The translations under genes and the position numbers were made by a program. This document shows positions 11,141 to 22,779 of a stretch of 64,000 bases of DNA, piece by piece. A model generated the notes under the pieces. It did not search any database, was not told the DNA's origin, and saw nothing but the letters and a program-made list of their open reading frames with translations. This stretch comes from Isoetes taiwanensis. Its lineage: Eukaryota; Streptophyta; Lycopodiopsida; Isoetales; Isoetaceae. Numbering within the stretch: position 1 is the first letter of the stretch; each line of letters starts with the position of its first letter. The DNA lies in assembly GCA_021234155.1 (NCBI GenBank), contig JAJEKV010000014.1, positions 7,085,563-7,149,562 on the forward strand. Direction: 5' to 3'.

Positions 11141-11311
11141 TGTTAAGAATAGTGATCGTATAGATCAATGTAGACATACGGGTCCACAACTGTACCCAAT
11201 AGTCATGTCTATTAGGATGAACAGTCACCACCTATCCTTTATATATGCTAACTTGAGAGCTCTTCTCAACCAGTCATCTCAATATATCTTCTACAGTTTT
11301 GCTATTTTAAG
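11141..11311 (+). mobile_element. Truncated LTR (3' LTR start) of a Ty1-copia-like element
   Basis: CAAGGGGGAG (11131-11140) is a good polypurine tract and the next bases TGTTAAGAATAG are a typical copia LTR start. A TATA-like CTTTATATATG lies near 11237. The LTR has no CA end because it is cut by the LINE that starts at about 11312. Confidence 0.5.
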
Positions 11312-13725
11312 ATGCCGGAGTCTGACAACAAATGTATCAAAGAGGTAATAAATCAGTTTTTTGCTGATACTATACATCTCCATAAGAAGACTAGGGAAGC
11401 AGGCTTCCATGTTCGCCCTATGCTGGTGAAGATCCACAGCAAGGAAGCAAGGGACAGAAATATACACAATAGGGGCTCGCTTAAAGGCGAAAAGGTGGTT
11501 TGGCTTGATCTAGACTTAACCTCAGTGCAATTGGAAACCAGGAAGAAGGAATGGTCAAAAGTGAAAGAAGCCAGAAACTCTGGTTATGTTGCATACTTAG
11601 ATCAAAGTGGAAAAGCCGTGGTTACAAATAGAAAATCCAGTTAGGGAGGCAGGGCCTTGATGATTTGCCTATGGAATGCAAGAGGTCTGAATCAATCCAA
11701 GGTATAAGCTACAAAAGAGCTCTGGAAACAATATGATATGTTGTTCTTCACTGAGACTTGGGAACATCAATATTGTACATTGCCTGACATTTTTGATTTT
11801 GTGTTAGTAGAGCATGCTTGGAATAAAAAACAACCTGGTGTAGGAAGAGGGTTTGGCAGAGTGGCCATTTATTGCAGATGAGATTCAAATGATCAAGCAG
11901 GACATATATTTGGATAAAAGTAAAAAACAATGAAGTTCCTCTATATTTAGCACTTTGCTATTATGAACCACTCAACGCAACCGTCTACAAGGCATGGATG
12001 TAGCAGACCCTTTCCACATGCTCAACACAGACGTTTTGGATCACCAAGCGCATGGAGAAGTGATGATCCTGGGAGATTTTAATGCTCGGATGAGCAAGAA
12101 ATAAGCAAAAACATACATTGACATATCAAAAGTACATCTAGATGAGAAAGAGGAGCCACATTTCCAAAGAAATTCAAAAGACATGATATCTAATCACATG
12201 GGTGAGTTGCTCTTAGAATTTAGCATTGTCTGCAATTTAAAAATTATAAATGGGATGGGTCAATTTCGAGATTCACATAAGTATACTTGCACGAAGCATA
12301 CTGGAGCAAGCACCATTAATTATCTCTTGGCAAAGGATACCGAACTCATTCAAGACTATTTTATAGGAGAGAAAATGCCCGAATCTGACCATCTGCCATT
12401 ATGCTTAACGCTGAAAGCATGCTTGAAATCTGCTTCTCAACAACCACCATTCTGCCCAAAGCTGAAACTTGATTATGTACTACCAGTACCATCCCAAAAG
12501 CTTGTCGAAGAACTGCTGGCAAACACACCACGGTCAGGAGATTTAGAAGCAGATGATCAAGTGTTGTCACGCCAAATCATGCAAGCAGCAGAGCATACTT
12601 TTGGTTTCACGAGGAGGCGCATAAAAGGGAGGCCTTGCAATGCCTGGGGGGGACGAAGAATGCAGAGAGGCACGTGCAAAATTGCCAAACACATGCATTC
12701 TCAAACCAGCATGCTATAAAAAACTAAGATCCAAAATGCGTATGCCCCTCAAAAAGAAACAAATAGATATGAGCACACAATTAAAGAACTCTCCAAAAAG
12801 TTTTTGGAACACGCTACAGGCCAAAACTGGGCAGCCAATTTTAGATAGCTACGTCTTGGTATTTGGTAAACCTGGTCAGAGATCTTTACGAAAAGTAAAA
12901 TGCAAATAGTATGCCAATTTTGGCTTCAGATGCAAATCTATTCACAGAAGATGAGGTAAGGGATGTTGTGGCTAATATGGCTAGCAGTAAAGCACATAAC
13001 ATAAGTGGTAAAATGCAAATAGTATGCCAATTTTGGCTTCAGATGCAAATCTATTCACAGAAGATGAGGTAAAGGATATTCTGACTAATATGGCTAGCAA
13101 TAAAGCACATAACATAAGTGATATGTGCACAGAGCTGATAAAATGGGGCGGACAGGTCACTATATCAGTACTTACCAGATTGCTTAATAGTTGTGTGAAG
13201 CAAGGGTTGTGAGATGGATGGAAGGTCCATCCAATACATAAGCAAGGGGGCAAAAGGGATGTCAGAAATTACAGAACTATACTGATAGGCAGTGTGTTTG
13301 CAAAAATCTTAGGCAGTTTATTGGAGAGCAAACTGAGCCAATAGGCAGAGATAAATGGCAACTGTTCACAGTTTCAAGCAGGATTTCGAAAGCATCACAA
13401 TACCTTGGATCATGCCCTCACACTTAGAGTATTGATGGAAAGGGCTAAGGCCCCAAATTGTGCACTGTACATTGCATACATTGACTTCACCAAAGCCTTC
13501 GACACCGTCCCGAGGAGTGAGCTTGGTGCAAGAATGGAACAAATAGTGTTCCAACTGAGATCAGAGGCGCAATTTCCCAACTATATGCAGAAGTGCTCAT
13601 TACGCTTTCTGGTAGCCTGCACGATGTGATCAGAAATACCATTGGGTACGGCAAGGCTGCCCTCTTTCGCTTACTCCGTTTGGCCTATACATAGATGAGC
13701 TTGATAACTCCATCCATCTCCTTTA
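11312..13725 (+). mobile_element. Non-LTR retrotransposon (LINE), broken, 3'-truncated
   Basis: Order of domains is as in plant L1-like elements. The end of ORF1 (11312-11644) has a WLDLDLTSVQLE-type region. The endonuclease starts about 11660 with WNARGLNQSK and FFTETWE, then GDFNAR near 12078 and MPESDHLPL near 12374. The reverse transcriptase (about 12900-13720) shows FQAGFRKHHNTLDHA, AYIDFTKAFDTV and, after a frame change, RQGCPLSLTPFGLYIDELD. The catalytic YxDD box and everything after it are missing. Several frameshifts and stops make it inactive. Confidence 0.8.
12895..13120 (+). repeat. 113-bp tandem duplication inside the LINE
   Basis: GTAAAATGCAAATAGTATGC starts at 12895 and again at 13008, giving two adjacent 113-bp units with several substitutions between them (for example GGATGTTGTGGC against GGATATTCTGAC). 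The unit is not a multiple of three, so it shifts the frame in front of the reverse transcriptase core. Confidence 0.85.
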
Positions 13726-13755
13726 ATGATTATTAAGCCGTGGCTACACAAAAAA

Positions 13756-14040
13756 TTACTTAAGACTGTGACGGTCAATTTTAAGAAGAAATCTCCAATG
13801 ACACCATATTTTCAAAGTTTGTACTACTGCTAGCATTTTTAGATCTTGTGTTGGATGATTACGTTTTGCAGGGGTAAGCTTGTTAGATTCATAAACACAT
13901 ACCTTTCCATCTTGCAATGAAACACCTCTAATTCCTGCCCTAGAAGAAGCAATAGTTACACAAAATTCCTTATCCATGGAGGAAACTTTGATACGGGCGA
14001 TTGAGTCAAAGTATCCCTTAAAAACTAAAACTCTACTCAC
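13756..14040 (-). pseudogene. Ty3/gypsy RNase H fragment
   Basis: The minus strand encodes VYESNKLTPAKRNHPTQDLK then LAVVQTLKIWCHWRF. This is the Ty3 RNase H signature (S-x-K-L-x-P-A-x-x-N-Y-P-T-x-x-x-E-L-L-A-V-V), with the key glutamate changed to D/K and tyrosine to histidine. No other part of a gypsy element lies beside it. Confidence 0.7.
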
Positions 14041-14245
14041 ACTTTAAATTCCACTAAAAAACAATGTCTTTTTGTAATAAGGTTGTCAATGGAGAAGTTA
14101 GCTTAGAGAACCGTTTAATAAACTTGCTCAAACAAGTGTTGGGCTTCTGTAATTTGTAGCCTTGAGTAGGCGACAATCACGCATTTCTTCAAATAGTTGC
14201 ACTACCTCTTTAAATTGTCCTTGCTATATAAAGGCTGCAATTATC

Positions 14246-14387
14246 AGGTCCCATGATACCATGATATAACATTCTTTTTAGGCATTTTGTGAAAAACCTA
14301 ATCATTCAACCATGGTAGGTCCCATGATACCATGATATAACATTCTTTTTAGGCATTTTGTGAAAAAACTAATCATTCAACCATGGT
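14246..14387 (+). repeat. 71-bp tandem duplication
   Basis: AGGTCCCATGATACCATGAT begins at 14246 and 14317; the two units are almost identical, so the duplication is recent. It is in non-coding sequence. Confidence 0.85.
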
Positions 14388-15551
14388 AGTCCATGAGACT
14401 GCATTCCACGTATGCATTTGCCTAGGAAGTTCCAAAACCTCAACAATTTTCCATTTGTCTATAAAGATCCAAAGCCTCTACATTTTTCCATGTTGTCCAT
14501 AGGCAGATATTATGGCATTTCATGACACCACACTAACTTTCATCTGATCATAGCCTAATCTACTCCATACACACGCAAAGCAACATGTTATAGTAAGCAT
14601 TCAATAAATTCACATGTAGAAAATCCAAAATCTATTGTTGTTTTTGCTTTCTTGTCACAACCAAAATCACCGCCTCAAATTTGTAGATACCTCTGTCAAC
14701 AAAAGATATTCATTAATGTACAAAACTGAAAGATGTCAAGTGCCAAAATATTAACATTTATTGTAATGCAAGTGGTCTGCATTGAATCTGCCAGGAATTT
14801 CTAGCTTGTTTCATTAAAGCTTGTTACTTTAGTAGCAAATAATACCCACCATTTATGTCCCAATTTGGCATATTGGGCTTAACAACAGTATTAGCTCGAC
14901 AAACTATGAAACATCCATTACTGATTATGGTGTTGTGTATACTTTGATTAGGCAACCTTTATTGCTTTTCAACACATGGACATCTCCTTAGAAGTGCATT
15001 TACATTTTGATTCACATCGAATAGATCACAGTTACATCATTGTTGTTTGAGCCTATAATTTGAACATGCTTTCTCTTGGCCTGGATTGCTGCATACTAAT
15101 TTACATGGATACCATAAAAAAGCTCTTTCTTTTTATATGAATGAGAACAAGGGAGGCCCTTTCTCCATGAACATCATAAAGTTCTCTAATATATCCACTT
15201 TTATGTATATAAACTCCATTATTCCTGTAAATATTCCATCCCAGAAAGTATTCCCCAAACATTAATAAAGATTGCCAAATAAATGCAGCCACAATCCCAT
15301 CAAACTTGTTAGTAACATAAGAAAAGGTTCATTGTTAAGCAGATCTAAGCCATAAACATCACATTGCAAAATGATACAATGGTGCAACAGTAACATGGCT
15401 ATTTATGAGTCTTGCTTCTAAGTTGCACTGAAAGTTGGCATTTTGCAAATGGGCATCTCTAATATCGTATTCTAGACTATACAAAACTCATTGGTGTTTC
15501 AAATATCTCTGATTAGATTCCTCTCAAGCACAAAATTATAAGGTCGCCTCT
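14388..15551. other. Non-coding stretch downstream of PRP8
   Basis: AT-rich, no gene or repeat family recognised. The part next to PRP8 would be its 3' flank. I see no poly(T) run on the plus strand here that would mark the poly(A) tail of a processed copy. Confidence 0.4.
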
Positions 15552-18500
15552 TTAGTTGAAGGCATCCTCGAGATCACCCTCCGCGTTGTTCTGGCCATCC
15601 TCTGTATTGCTGAATTCCAAAAAGTGTGTAGGGCGATGCTTTTCATGATAATACTCCCTTGGATTTGACAACTTCACATTATATTTCATACCAACTTTAT
15701 GTTTGACACCCATAAAGTTATAATTCCACAGCCCATTGTCAGGTACCATGTAAAATCCAAGAAAACGATCACTAAGCAGCATTTGTACTTTCTCATAGTG
15801 CGTAGGTAAATAACCATGAGGATTGCTTCCACTATCCTTATTTTGACGGCCCCATTCATAGCCAGTAGGTGTAAGCTTGTAAGCTGTCAAGGAACAAGAG
15901 CCTGGTGTGAAATTACATGTCAAGATTATGCATTTTTCTGCATCCCATTTTTTGTTGTTCTCCAAGATCTTGGCATGTGATGTCAGGTCCTGAGGAGACA
16001 ATTGTGGTAGTTCATTGGGTTGTGTGTGCAACCATCCAAGGGGCTCCAAATCATTCAAGAAGTCATGCTCTGGCAAAGCTGCTGGAAGATTTACCTGTTG
16101 ATGAGTGCCCCATTGTGGGGGCATTACAATACAACGGATTTCTTTAACTTGTTGATTGTCTGGTGTGCTGATACCATATAAGTAACCAGCTATTTGTGTT
16201 CTCAGATCAGCTATACAAATAAACTTCTTAAGAATGTTCTTTGGCATAATATAAGTGTACCCAGCTTCCTTAATATCGTCCAAATTCACATAAATATGAT
16301 TGACACGAAGGTACAGGTTGGTTGCAGATATTGCACGGACACGCCAGTCTGTTTTTGATCCAAATGCAGCTTGTTCATATGGACTGGTTGTGGTCACGAT
16401 TAATTCATCACCATGAACATTTGTTGTTTTTGTAGTGACAGCAGTTAGTTGGCTTGCTTCTTTGGCTTGTTTCTCAATTTCAGCTATTTGCTGGCGCTGC
16501 TGCGAAGGAGGAGTTATCTCAGCTCCCAGAATAATATCAAGAATTTCAGACTGAGTCAATGCTGATGTGTTGACATTATTTTTCTTTGCATAATCAGATA
16601 GTATAAGGTCTCTCAATGCAACTTCAACCTTCATCCACTGGTCATCACTTAATGAAGGCCAAACATGATGGGACTCAGTAACGATGGTCTTGTCTGGCTT
16701 AAGAAGCATTTTAGCTTTCTCATTATTCACATGAAGTCCACGAAGAATCAAAATCAGCCGACAAAAGGCAGTATATGAAGATATGGTCTTTAACCAATCG
16801 TCATATATGTTGAATAATACTGCCTGTGGTTCAGTTGCCTTCAAGATGAGATCACCAAATTTTTCTATCTTTAGACAAGCTTGGAATGGCAACTGAAGCT
16901 CATTACCCTTTATCACAATGTTTGGGAAGTCAAGCAGATGGACTTCCAAAGGATCAAGCATTCCTTTGCGGGTCACAATAATTTGCTTGGGCTGCTCTTC
17001 AACAGGTAAAGAACGCACCAATGCAGCCACTTCTTCAGCAGTCTTCCATTTTGCCAACTGACCAAGACGCTTTTGCCCGGCCCACACACTAGTGTGAATG
17101 ACCTTCAAAAACAGCTGTCCTGTTCGAGGGTTGAAAATAAAAATTGCACCATTTATTGGCTTAGTAGTCAGATTTCCTTCAAATGTTTTGTGTATGGTAA
17201 CACGGTAGACATTGGTATCATCTACAAACCATATAATCTGGTTACTGAAAAGCTCTCCATAGTTTTGAGACGACAGGTATGGCTCTGTGGGCTCAGATGA
17301 GTATAACTGTAAACCTTTCCTCACACGCTCTCGCAACACATAAAGGGCAGGGTTTGCCTTCATAATCTTGTTCATGGCTTGGCCAAGAAGTGGCTTTGAA
17401 CCAGGAAACCAGTTCCCAAACGCAGAATGTAGATTGTAGGCCAAGTCAATGCCGATCATCACACCTGTAGGTGCTGGATAGATAGACATGTTATCATTGG
17501 TGTAATCAAGGAATTTTGCCCTCGTGTATCGTTCAATATCATGAGAGTCGTAATCACCCCATCGTAATTGTACATCAACCCAGTACTTGTTGCTTGCCTT
17601 CTGGTCAAAGACATCTTTTGATTCTGCAACCAAACTTGGCTTGCTCATATGCCACTTATAGGCCGCAAAAAGAAGGATGTCAGCACAGGAACTATTCATT
17701 TTATAGCTCTTTCTGGGATGAATAGTTTCTTTCTGCACAGTCTCAATTTTCAGGGCATCCAACTCCTGATCAAGCACCTGGCACAAATCCATGACAAAAC
17801 TTTCATGTATTTTCTGCCAAAGATGTGCCCTAAAGATCTGTATCAGAGATATTTTCAGAGTGGGTATTTTTCCATGCATGAATATTCCTGTTAAGTCAAG
17901 CTGAACTTGAAAGCCAACATAGACATTTGCGCGATTAATTGTAGGTGACCACCAAAGTGTAAAACGTCTATTTGGAATTTGATTCAACCCTGATCTTTGA
18001 GCATTTGTCAGCTTTTTATATTTCATAGATTCTTCAAAACCTGATGCTTTCTCCCAAAACAGACCCTCCCATGTTGGGAAATAAGTGCCTTTAAAGAGAG
18101 TATGCTCCAAAATGCCTTCCACTCCACCAAGGGCTTGAATGACATCTGTGCGGTAATTATTCAAGTTCCAGAGCTTCCCATCGTGACGCTGGTGCGTCCA
18201 CCAGAAAGGGTTTTGTTTAAGGACTTGAAACTGTTTAAAATCAGTCCTCACACGCCACCCTTTATCATATGCCAGTGTGCACCTATCTTTTTGAAAGAGT
18301 GTATTAATACGAGGAATTCCTCTATCCCAAGAATCTTCCAAATCTTCCAATGTTAGCCTTCTGTTTTGTACGTGTGCTTCCTGCCGCTTTAGTGCATATT
18401 CTGCCCATACTCGTTGTGAATCTATGAATTCACTTTCCCATGGCTGAATATAACGGTACAAGTTTGGTATCAGCTGCTCATCCTCATGGCTCATGCCACT

Positions 18501-20753
18501 TCTGAAGTGAGTAACTCCCACATCAGTTTGTCGGCTATACCGCAAATCGCTCTGAGGTATTAATATGTGGCCCATAGAGAGCATTCCAAGGCCTCCAATT
18601 TCTTTTGGCGCATAAAAGATAACCGGTGGAAACCTGCTAGGCATTTTTGAGTTCAACCCAATCTTTATACGGGTTTGAATCTTGTTTTCACATTTCACCA
18701 ACAAATCAAGAAGCTCTTGCGTATGGACTGTGGCTTCACGGAAGTAAGTCATCAAACCAATCAACGTGGTATTCCACTTGTTTACTATCTTGGTAAATGT
18801 TGTTGATCCTGAGGACATAAGAATCTGCCGAACACGATTCTCAAATACTTTCATTTGCTCATCATCAACACGAAGATAGGCAACAGCAGTGCGTTCCTTT
18901 GTCTGCTCATTCTGCAAATTCCATACGCCATCCTTGCTACCAAAAGCTTCTTGTGATATTCGTGACTTTGGTAATATCCGTACCTCAAAACCACACATGC
19001 TGAATAGCAAGTTTGGATTATCTTTGCTATAAACAGAGACAAAGCTGTCCTCCCACTTCAATGTAGTGATGCTTCGGGGTAGTCTATTCTTGATATCCCA
19101 AAAAACACTTCTCCCCAAGTTAACATCGTGCTTCAGCAATCTCATCCGAGCATCCCGAGGCCAGCACTTTTTATTATTATATCCAACAATATTCTCATTA
19201 TTAGGATCTGGATGTTCCGTAAGGTAGCGCTGGATAAGATCTCGAGCCTCCTCATGTGTGAAGCGGCACAGCATGTGCACCTTATCGATATACCTTGAAT
19301 ACAGCCGGATTGGATGCCAAGTCTCAATCTTTACATCATTGAACGTGATGAACTCATTTGGCATCTGAGGCGGGCCAGCTATTTCACTTGCTCGTGTAAG
19401 TCCCAAAACCAGAAGATCTAATGCAAGACCATAGTACTGAACCACAAAGGAGGCAAATTGTAAGCCTCTTAGCAGACCATAAAAGTTTGTGTGGCTCATA
19501 TCCTTGTATGAAAGAACAACATTGTTCTTTGCAGTCACATAATCTGCTATGTTGTGATCAAGTACGAGACGCAGAAGTCTGTTTAGCATTGTAAGATCAA
19601 TTTTGTCAAAGAACTTTTCGAACTTAGTTTGTAACATGACCACACATTGACCTTCATTGGTATCCCATACATCCTGTAAATTATTGATTCCTTGACACCA
19701 CTTATAAACCAGCAGTGGTGGGGGCTCAGAATCAGCAGGTTTGATCCAGTTCGGGAATAGGCAGCGCTTATCTCCTTCATACCATAAATACTGATCAAGA
19801 TAAGCATCTGTAATCTTTTCTAGTGGTTCAATCTCATAAACAGGTATCAGATGACTATAAAGGTCCATAAATTCTATCCCGACCTCTTTAAACGCACGCT
19901 GTGTAAGAAGGTGACGTTTTATTCGTGCTAAAGCCTCATGAGGATTGTCATATGCCTGCTCAATCAGCGCAAGTTCTTCTCTCTGCTGCTGATTTAACCG
20001 TACAGCAGCACTATATGACTCTTTCAGCCTTTCCAAAGCCAGGATCAGGAGCTTGGTATCGTGCTTGTATGAGAGTGGCGGGAATGGTATGGGTGAAAAC
20101 TTTCTAGACTCCAGCCAGTGAACCATGGTCGTATATATAGCCACAGCCTCCTCAGGAGTAATATATGGCCCATCTTTCAAATAATTATGTTGTCGTTCCT
20201 GTTCAGCCTTTAGCCAGAGGCGGGTTAGCCTGCCAAGATTCTTCCTACACACAGTTTTATCAACTGTAGCACCTCGACGAATACGTTCCCTATTATAATG
20301 TGCCACATTTGTCCACCAATCTGCTTTTGATTTCACATAACGTAAGATCATGTTCTCAATCGGGACAGCCAAACCAGGCACCTTCCATGGTATATTAGCT
20401 TTCCAACAACGCCATGCTTCACTTAGATGCTGCAGAATTGTTCTTGCCTTGTTTTGCTTTATACCCTCAGGCATAGCATCCAGCACATCATGCATGACTG
20501 CTGCTCTTAGCTCCAAGTCAAAATGGCTTTCAACCCGTTGCTTTGTCACCGTTTTCGCTACACCCTTTGAATGACGACCCTCGAATTGCCTTGCAAGAAG
20601 ATTGCCAAGCCACCTTTCTAGAAGGGGCACAACACCACGGAGGAAGAACAACCAAACCCGCCACATCGGTGCCCAAAAACCACACCCAGGACCTTTGCCG
20701 ACAGGTCCAGTATTAAATCTATAGTAAATCAAGTGCTTCAAATCTTTGCACAT
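15552..20753 (-). CDS. PRP8: PRP8 main part (1733 codons after the frameshift)
   Basis: Begins inside PROCN ([20 protein letters not shown]). By comparison with the known domain order it holds the RRM-like domain (about residues 385-475, [19 protein letters not shown]), the U5-2 snRNA region (about 610-745), the U6 snRNA region (about 840-1000, [17 protein letters not shown]), the RNase H-like domain IV (about 1160-1390) and the C-terminal JAB/MPN domain (about 1490-1650, [20 protein letters not shown]). It ends GDLEDAFN. Some residues differ from the plant consensus I recall, for example [12 protein letters not shown] where I expect TFWDTKVETRHP, which hints at relaxed constraint. The long open frame argues against an old pseudogene. 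Confidence 0.85.
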   Translation of the reverse strand: MCKDLKHLIYYRFNTGPVGKGPGCGFWAPMWRVWLFFLRGVVPLLERWLGNLLARQFEGRHSKGVAKTVTKQRVESHFDLELRAAVMHDVLDAMPEGIKQNKARTILQHLSEAWRCWKANIPWKVPGLAVPIENMILRYVKSKADWWTNVAHYNRERIRRGATVDKTVCRKNLGRLTRLWLKAEQERQHNYLKDGPYITPEEAVAIYTTMVHWLESRKFSPIPFPPLSYKHDTKLLILALERLKESYSAAVRLNQQQREELALIEQAYDNPHEALARIKRHLLTQRAFKEVGIEFMDLYSHLIPVYEIEPLEKITDAYLDQYLWYEGDKRCLFPNWIKPADSEPPPLLVYKWCQGINNLQDVWDTNEGQCVVMLQTKFEKFFDKIDLTMLNRLLRLVLDHNIADYVTAKNNVVLSYKDMSHTNFYGLLRGLQFASFVVQYYGLALDLLVLGLTRASEIAGPPQMPNEFITFNDVKIETWHPIRLYSRYIDKVHMLCRFTHEEARDLIQRYLTEHPDPNNENIVGYNNKKCWPRDARMRLLKHDVNLGRSVFWDIKNRLPRSITTLKWEDSFVSVYSKDNPNLLFSMCGFEVRILPKSRISQEAFGSKDGVWNLQNEQTKERTAVAYLRVDDEQMKVFENRVRQILMSSGSTTFTKIVNKWNTTLIGLMTYFREATVHTQELLDLLVKCENKIQTRIKIGLNSKMPSRFPPVIFYAPKEIGGLGMLSMGHILIPQSDLRYSRQTDVGVTHFRSGMSHEDEQLIPNLYRYIQPWESEFIDSQRVWAEYALKRQEAHVQNRRLTLEDLEDSWDRGIPRINTLFQKDRCTLAYDKGWRVRTDFKQFQVLKQNPFWWTHQRHDGKLWNLNNYRTDVIQALGGVEGILEHTLFKGTYFPTWEGLFWEKASGFEESMKYKKLTNAQRSGLNQIPNRRFTLWWSPTINRANVYVGFQVQLDLTGIFMHGKIPTLKISLIQIFRAHLWQKIHESFVMDLCQVLDQELDALKIETVQKETIHPRKSYKMNSSCADILLFAAYKWHMSKPSLVAESKDVFDQKASNKYWVDVQLRWGDYDSHDIERYTRAKFLDYTNDNMSIYPAPTGVMIGIDLAYNLHSAFGNWFPGSKPLLGQAMNKIMKANPALYVLRERVRKGLQLYSSEPTEPYLSSQNYGELFSNQIIWFVDDTNVYRVTIHKTFEGNLTTKPINGAIFIFNPRTGQLFLKVIHTSVWAGQKRLGQLAKWKTAEEVAALVRSLPVEEQPKQIIVTRKGMLDPLEVHLLDFPNIVIKGNELQLPFQACLKIEKFGDLILKATEPQAVLFNIYDDWLKTISSYTAFCRLILILRGLHVNNEKAKMLLKPDKTIVTESHHVWPSLSDDQWMKVEVALRDLILSDYAKKNNVNTSALTQSEILDIILGAEITPPSQQRQQIAEIEKQAKEASQLTAVTTKTTNVHGDELIVTTTSPYEQAAFGSKTDWRVRAISATNLYLRVNHIYVNLDDIKEAGYTYIMPKNILKKFICIADLRTQIAGYLYGISTPDNQQVKEIRCIVMPPQWGTHQQVNLPAALPEHDFLNDLEPLGWLHTQPNELPQLSPQDLTSHAKILENNKKWDAEKCIILTCNFTPGSCSLTAYKLTPTGYEWGRQNKDSGSNPHGYLPTHYEKVQMLLSDRFLGFYMVPDNGLWNYNFMGVKHKVGMKYNVKLSNPREYYHEKHRPTHFLEFSNTEDGQNNAEGDLEDAFN

Positions 20754-22518
20754 TCTTATTTGACGCCATAAGCCTGTACTTGTAGCGGTACATTCCTGTT
20801 AACTGGCCAACATGAGAAAATGTGTACTGTAGTCCATCAGCGAGCTGATAGGCATCAACATTGCCTAATCGAAACTGAATGTTTGCATCAACAACAAGCT
20901 TTGTCAGTCGAAGAATTTCTCTACAAAGATGAAAAGCATTTCCAAAGCGAGACTTCTTACGTTCTTTTGTGGTCAATGTTTTAACTGGTTTCAAATTAAA
21001 ATTGTAGTCGAGATGCAAATAGTTCAAATTCTTCCGATGTATCAAGAGATTCAGCATGTTGTAACCCTGTTTGCAGACTTGCAGACCAGCTTCAGCCCAA
21101 TCTAACTGGGTAGTCTGGAAGAACTTTGTCGCACGTAAAGAACGGAATAAGTGCTTCTTCCCTTGCCCTTTTGGTGGCCTATGGTGTAGTTCATTCAACA
21201 CATAGCACTTCAGAAGCTTCTGATAACTCACACGAACCTTCACAGGATAAGTGGCCAGACAATGCTCTTTATACCAATCAGAAACAAGTGGTACATCTTC
21301 TGCTCGCCTTGTTCTTCCAGAACGCATGTTGAAGGGTCGTGGAGCAAACAGCAATGCAATTCCTGACGCTGTGGTATCAGTATACAGAGGTGTTGATTCC
21401 AGAAGTGGCTCGACACCTTTTGGTAAAGTAAAGTCTTCGCCATCATCTTCTTCCTCGTCAACTAGTTTCTTGTCTCTCCGATCTGTCTTATAACCTGGGA
21501 TTGGATGAAGCAAAGGATCATAATAGAAAGCTGGAAGTTCAGGATCTTCCGTCTTTATATGCATCACCATGGGAGTATGGTAAACTCCTAATCTCACTTT
21601 CCGGGGACTATTATTGTATAGATGTGGAAATGCAATTCTGTATTCCGTACGGAGAGGGGACCTTATTATCAGCTTGCTTATATCATTAAACTCATTCCAG
21701 TCTTCATCTCCCTTCTCCATGTCACGATATAAAGGTTCAAACTTTGGGCCTCCTGGAATGCACATGTTCAGAGCCTTGGCAGTGAAAAACGATTCCATGC
21801 AAAACAGATAAAAATAATTTCTATCAGTTAAGTCCGATAGCAATTGGCCTGCAAGCCGATGCAGAGCTGCCATTATTGGCAAGGATAGGTGCCATCTTCT
21901 ATAGCTAGGCCCATTGATCAACTTCGTTTTCACAAGAGGCTTATGATCGTAAAACCACATGTACACAGCAGAATCCTCAACCTCGTGGAGGTCCAATTGT
22001 ATAGCCTCCAATGGATCAACATCAAGAAGATTGTCTGCATAGTCAAGAGGTGGCTCTTCATCATCAAATGGTGGAAAACGCATCCGTTTAAAATGCCTCC
22101 TATCTCTCTTCTCACGCCTCATCATAATCCACATTGTACCCCACTGTGCTAAATAGATAGGTTCAACCACCCAAGGAATTTCGTCAACAAACGTGATTGC
22201 TCCAGTGATATGATACAGAATTCTCACATCCCGAACCTGTTCCCATGGCATGGGCATATTTTCCAATAGCTTGTACACAGCATGGGGTACAAATTTAAGT
22301 GCTCCAAGATAAACACGCTTGTCATGACGGTATCTTTTAGAAGAGATATCTCCATGATCTCTTATTATCTTGCGGACATGTTCAGGCGGCATATTCTCCT
22401 TTTGCGTCTCTACAAAACCATGTTTACGCTTCTCACCGTATCTCTTTGTGTTGAGCTGCTGCCATTTCCTTGCTTTCTCAAGCCTGGCTTCAGCTTCAGA
22501 AATCGGAGGAGGCATCAT
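20719..22518 (-). CDS. PRP8: PRP8 N-terminal part (599 codons before the frameshift stop)
   Basis: Contains the PRO8NT region (about residues 40-200, with [10 protein letters not shown] and [11 protein letters not shown]) and the first part of PROCN, including [18 protein letters not shown] and the reverse-transcriptase-like palm lead-in [14 protein letters not shown]. The final 15 residues after RLM are out-of-frame and not PRP8. The first ATG is at 22518; upstream on this strand are a TAG, then CGAAG after a 15-base T run, which looks like a splice acceptor and would make the leader a 5' untranslated exon. Confidence 0.8.
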   Translation of the reverse strand: MMPPPISEAEARLEKARKWQQLNTKRYGEKRKHGFVETQKENMPPEHVRKIIRDHGDISSKRYRHDKRVYLGALKFVPHAVYKLLENMPMPWEQVRDVRILYHITGAITFVDEIPWVVEPIYLAQWGTMWIMMRREKRDRRHFKRMRFPPFDDEEPPLDYADNLLDVDPLEAIQLDLHEVEDSAVYMWFYDHKPLVKTKLINGPSYRRWHLSLPIMAALHRLAGQLLSDLTDRNYFYLFCMESFFTAKALNMCIPGGPKFEPLYRDMEKGDEDWNEFNDISKLIIRSPLRTEYRIAFPHLYNNSPRKVRLGVYHTPMVMHIKTEDPELPAFYYDPLLHPIPGYKTDRRDKKLVDEEEDDGEDFTLPKGVEPLLESTPLYTDTTASGIALLFAPRPFNMRSGRTRRAEDVPLVSDWYKEHCLATYPVKVRVSYQKLLKCYVLNELHHRPPKGQGKKHLFRSLRATKFFQTTQLDWAEAGLQVCKQGYNMLNLLIHRKNLNYLHLDYNFNLKPVKTLTTKERKKSRFGNAFHLCREILRLTKLVVDANIQFRLGNVDAYQLADGLQYTFSHVGQLTGMYRYKYRLMASNKNVQRFEALDLL

Positions 22519-22562
22519 CTTTGTAACAATGACCTAATTCAAGAACCTCGGATAAACCCTTC

Positions 22563-22579
22563 GAAAAAAAAAAAAAAAC
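22563..22579 (-). promoter_or_regulatory. T-run and possible splice acceptor upstream of PRP8
   Basis: On the minus strand a run of about 15 T leads into CGAAG and then 40 bases of leader before the first ATG. It could be the polypyrimidine tract and AG of an intron in the 5' untranslated region. Read on the plus strand it is a poly(A) run, so a tail of a plus-strand retroelement is the alternative. Confidence 0.3.
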
Positions 22580-22779
22580 TACTCGGGATGCTTACCCTGC
22601 AACTGTTGCTCTAGAAGTGCCGGAAAGAAAAAATGCTTTTGGTTACCTGTTGGTCGCTCCCTGTTGATCGCTGCCTTCCTATGTATAGTATGATAAGGCC
22701 TTGCCCTTTTTTAACCATTCCCTTTTTCAAAGGTTCGGGGCGACGCAGATTGATTCTTTTCTATTTAATCTTGGTAATT

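Larger units (their letters stand above)
15552..22518 (-). pseudogene. PRP8: PRP8 spliceosome core protein, intronless copy with one frameshift
   Basis: PRP8 is the large U5 snRNP protein that holds the catalytic RNA core of the spliceosome in the nucleus. Here about 2,330 codons run from [18 protein letters not shown] to the C-terminal [11 protein letters not shown] with no intron and no internal stop. One extra C at 20766 or 20767 (plus strand) shifts the frame: the upstream frame stops soon after, at 20719-20721. Without that base YRYKYRLM continues [10 protein letters not shown] as in the family. The start lacks roughly 20-30 residues of the proline-rich leader I recall from Arabidopsis, and an in-frame TAG lies 18 bases upstream of the first ATG. 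Either a retrocopy with recent damage or a working intronless gene with a sequencing error. Confidence 0.8.

Noticed and set aside
22563-22579. Poly(A) tail proving PRP8 is a retrocopy
   Set aside because: The A run is on the plus strand upstream of PRP8, the wrong side and strand for a tail of this minus-strand gene.
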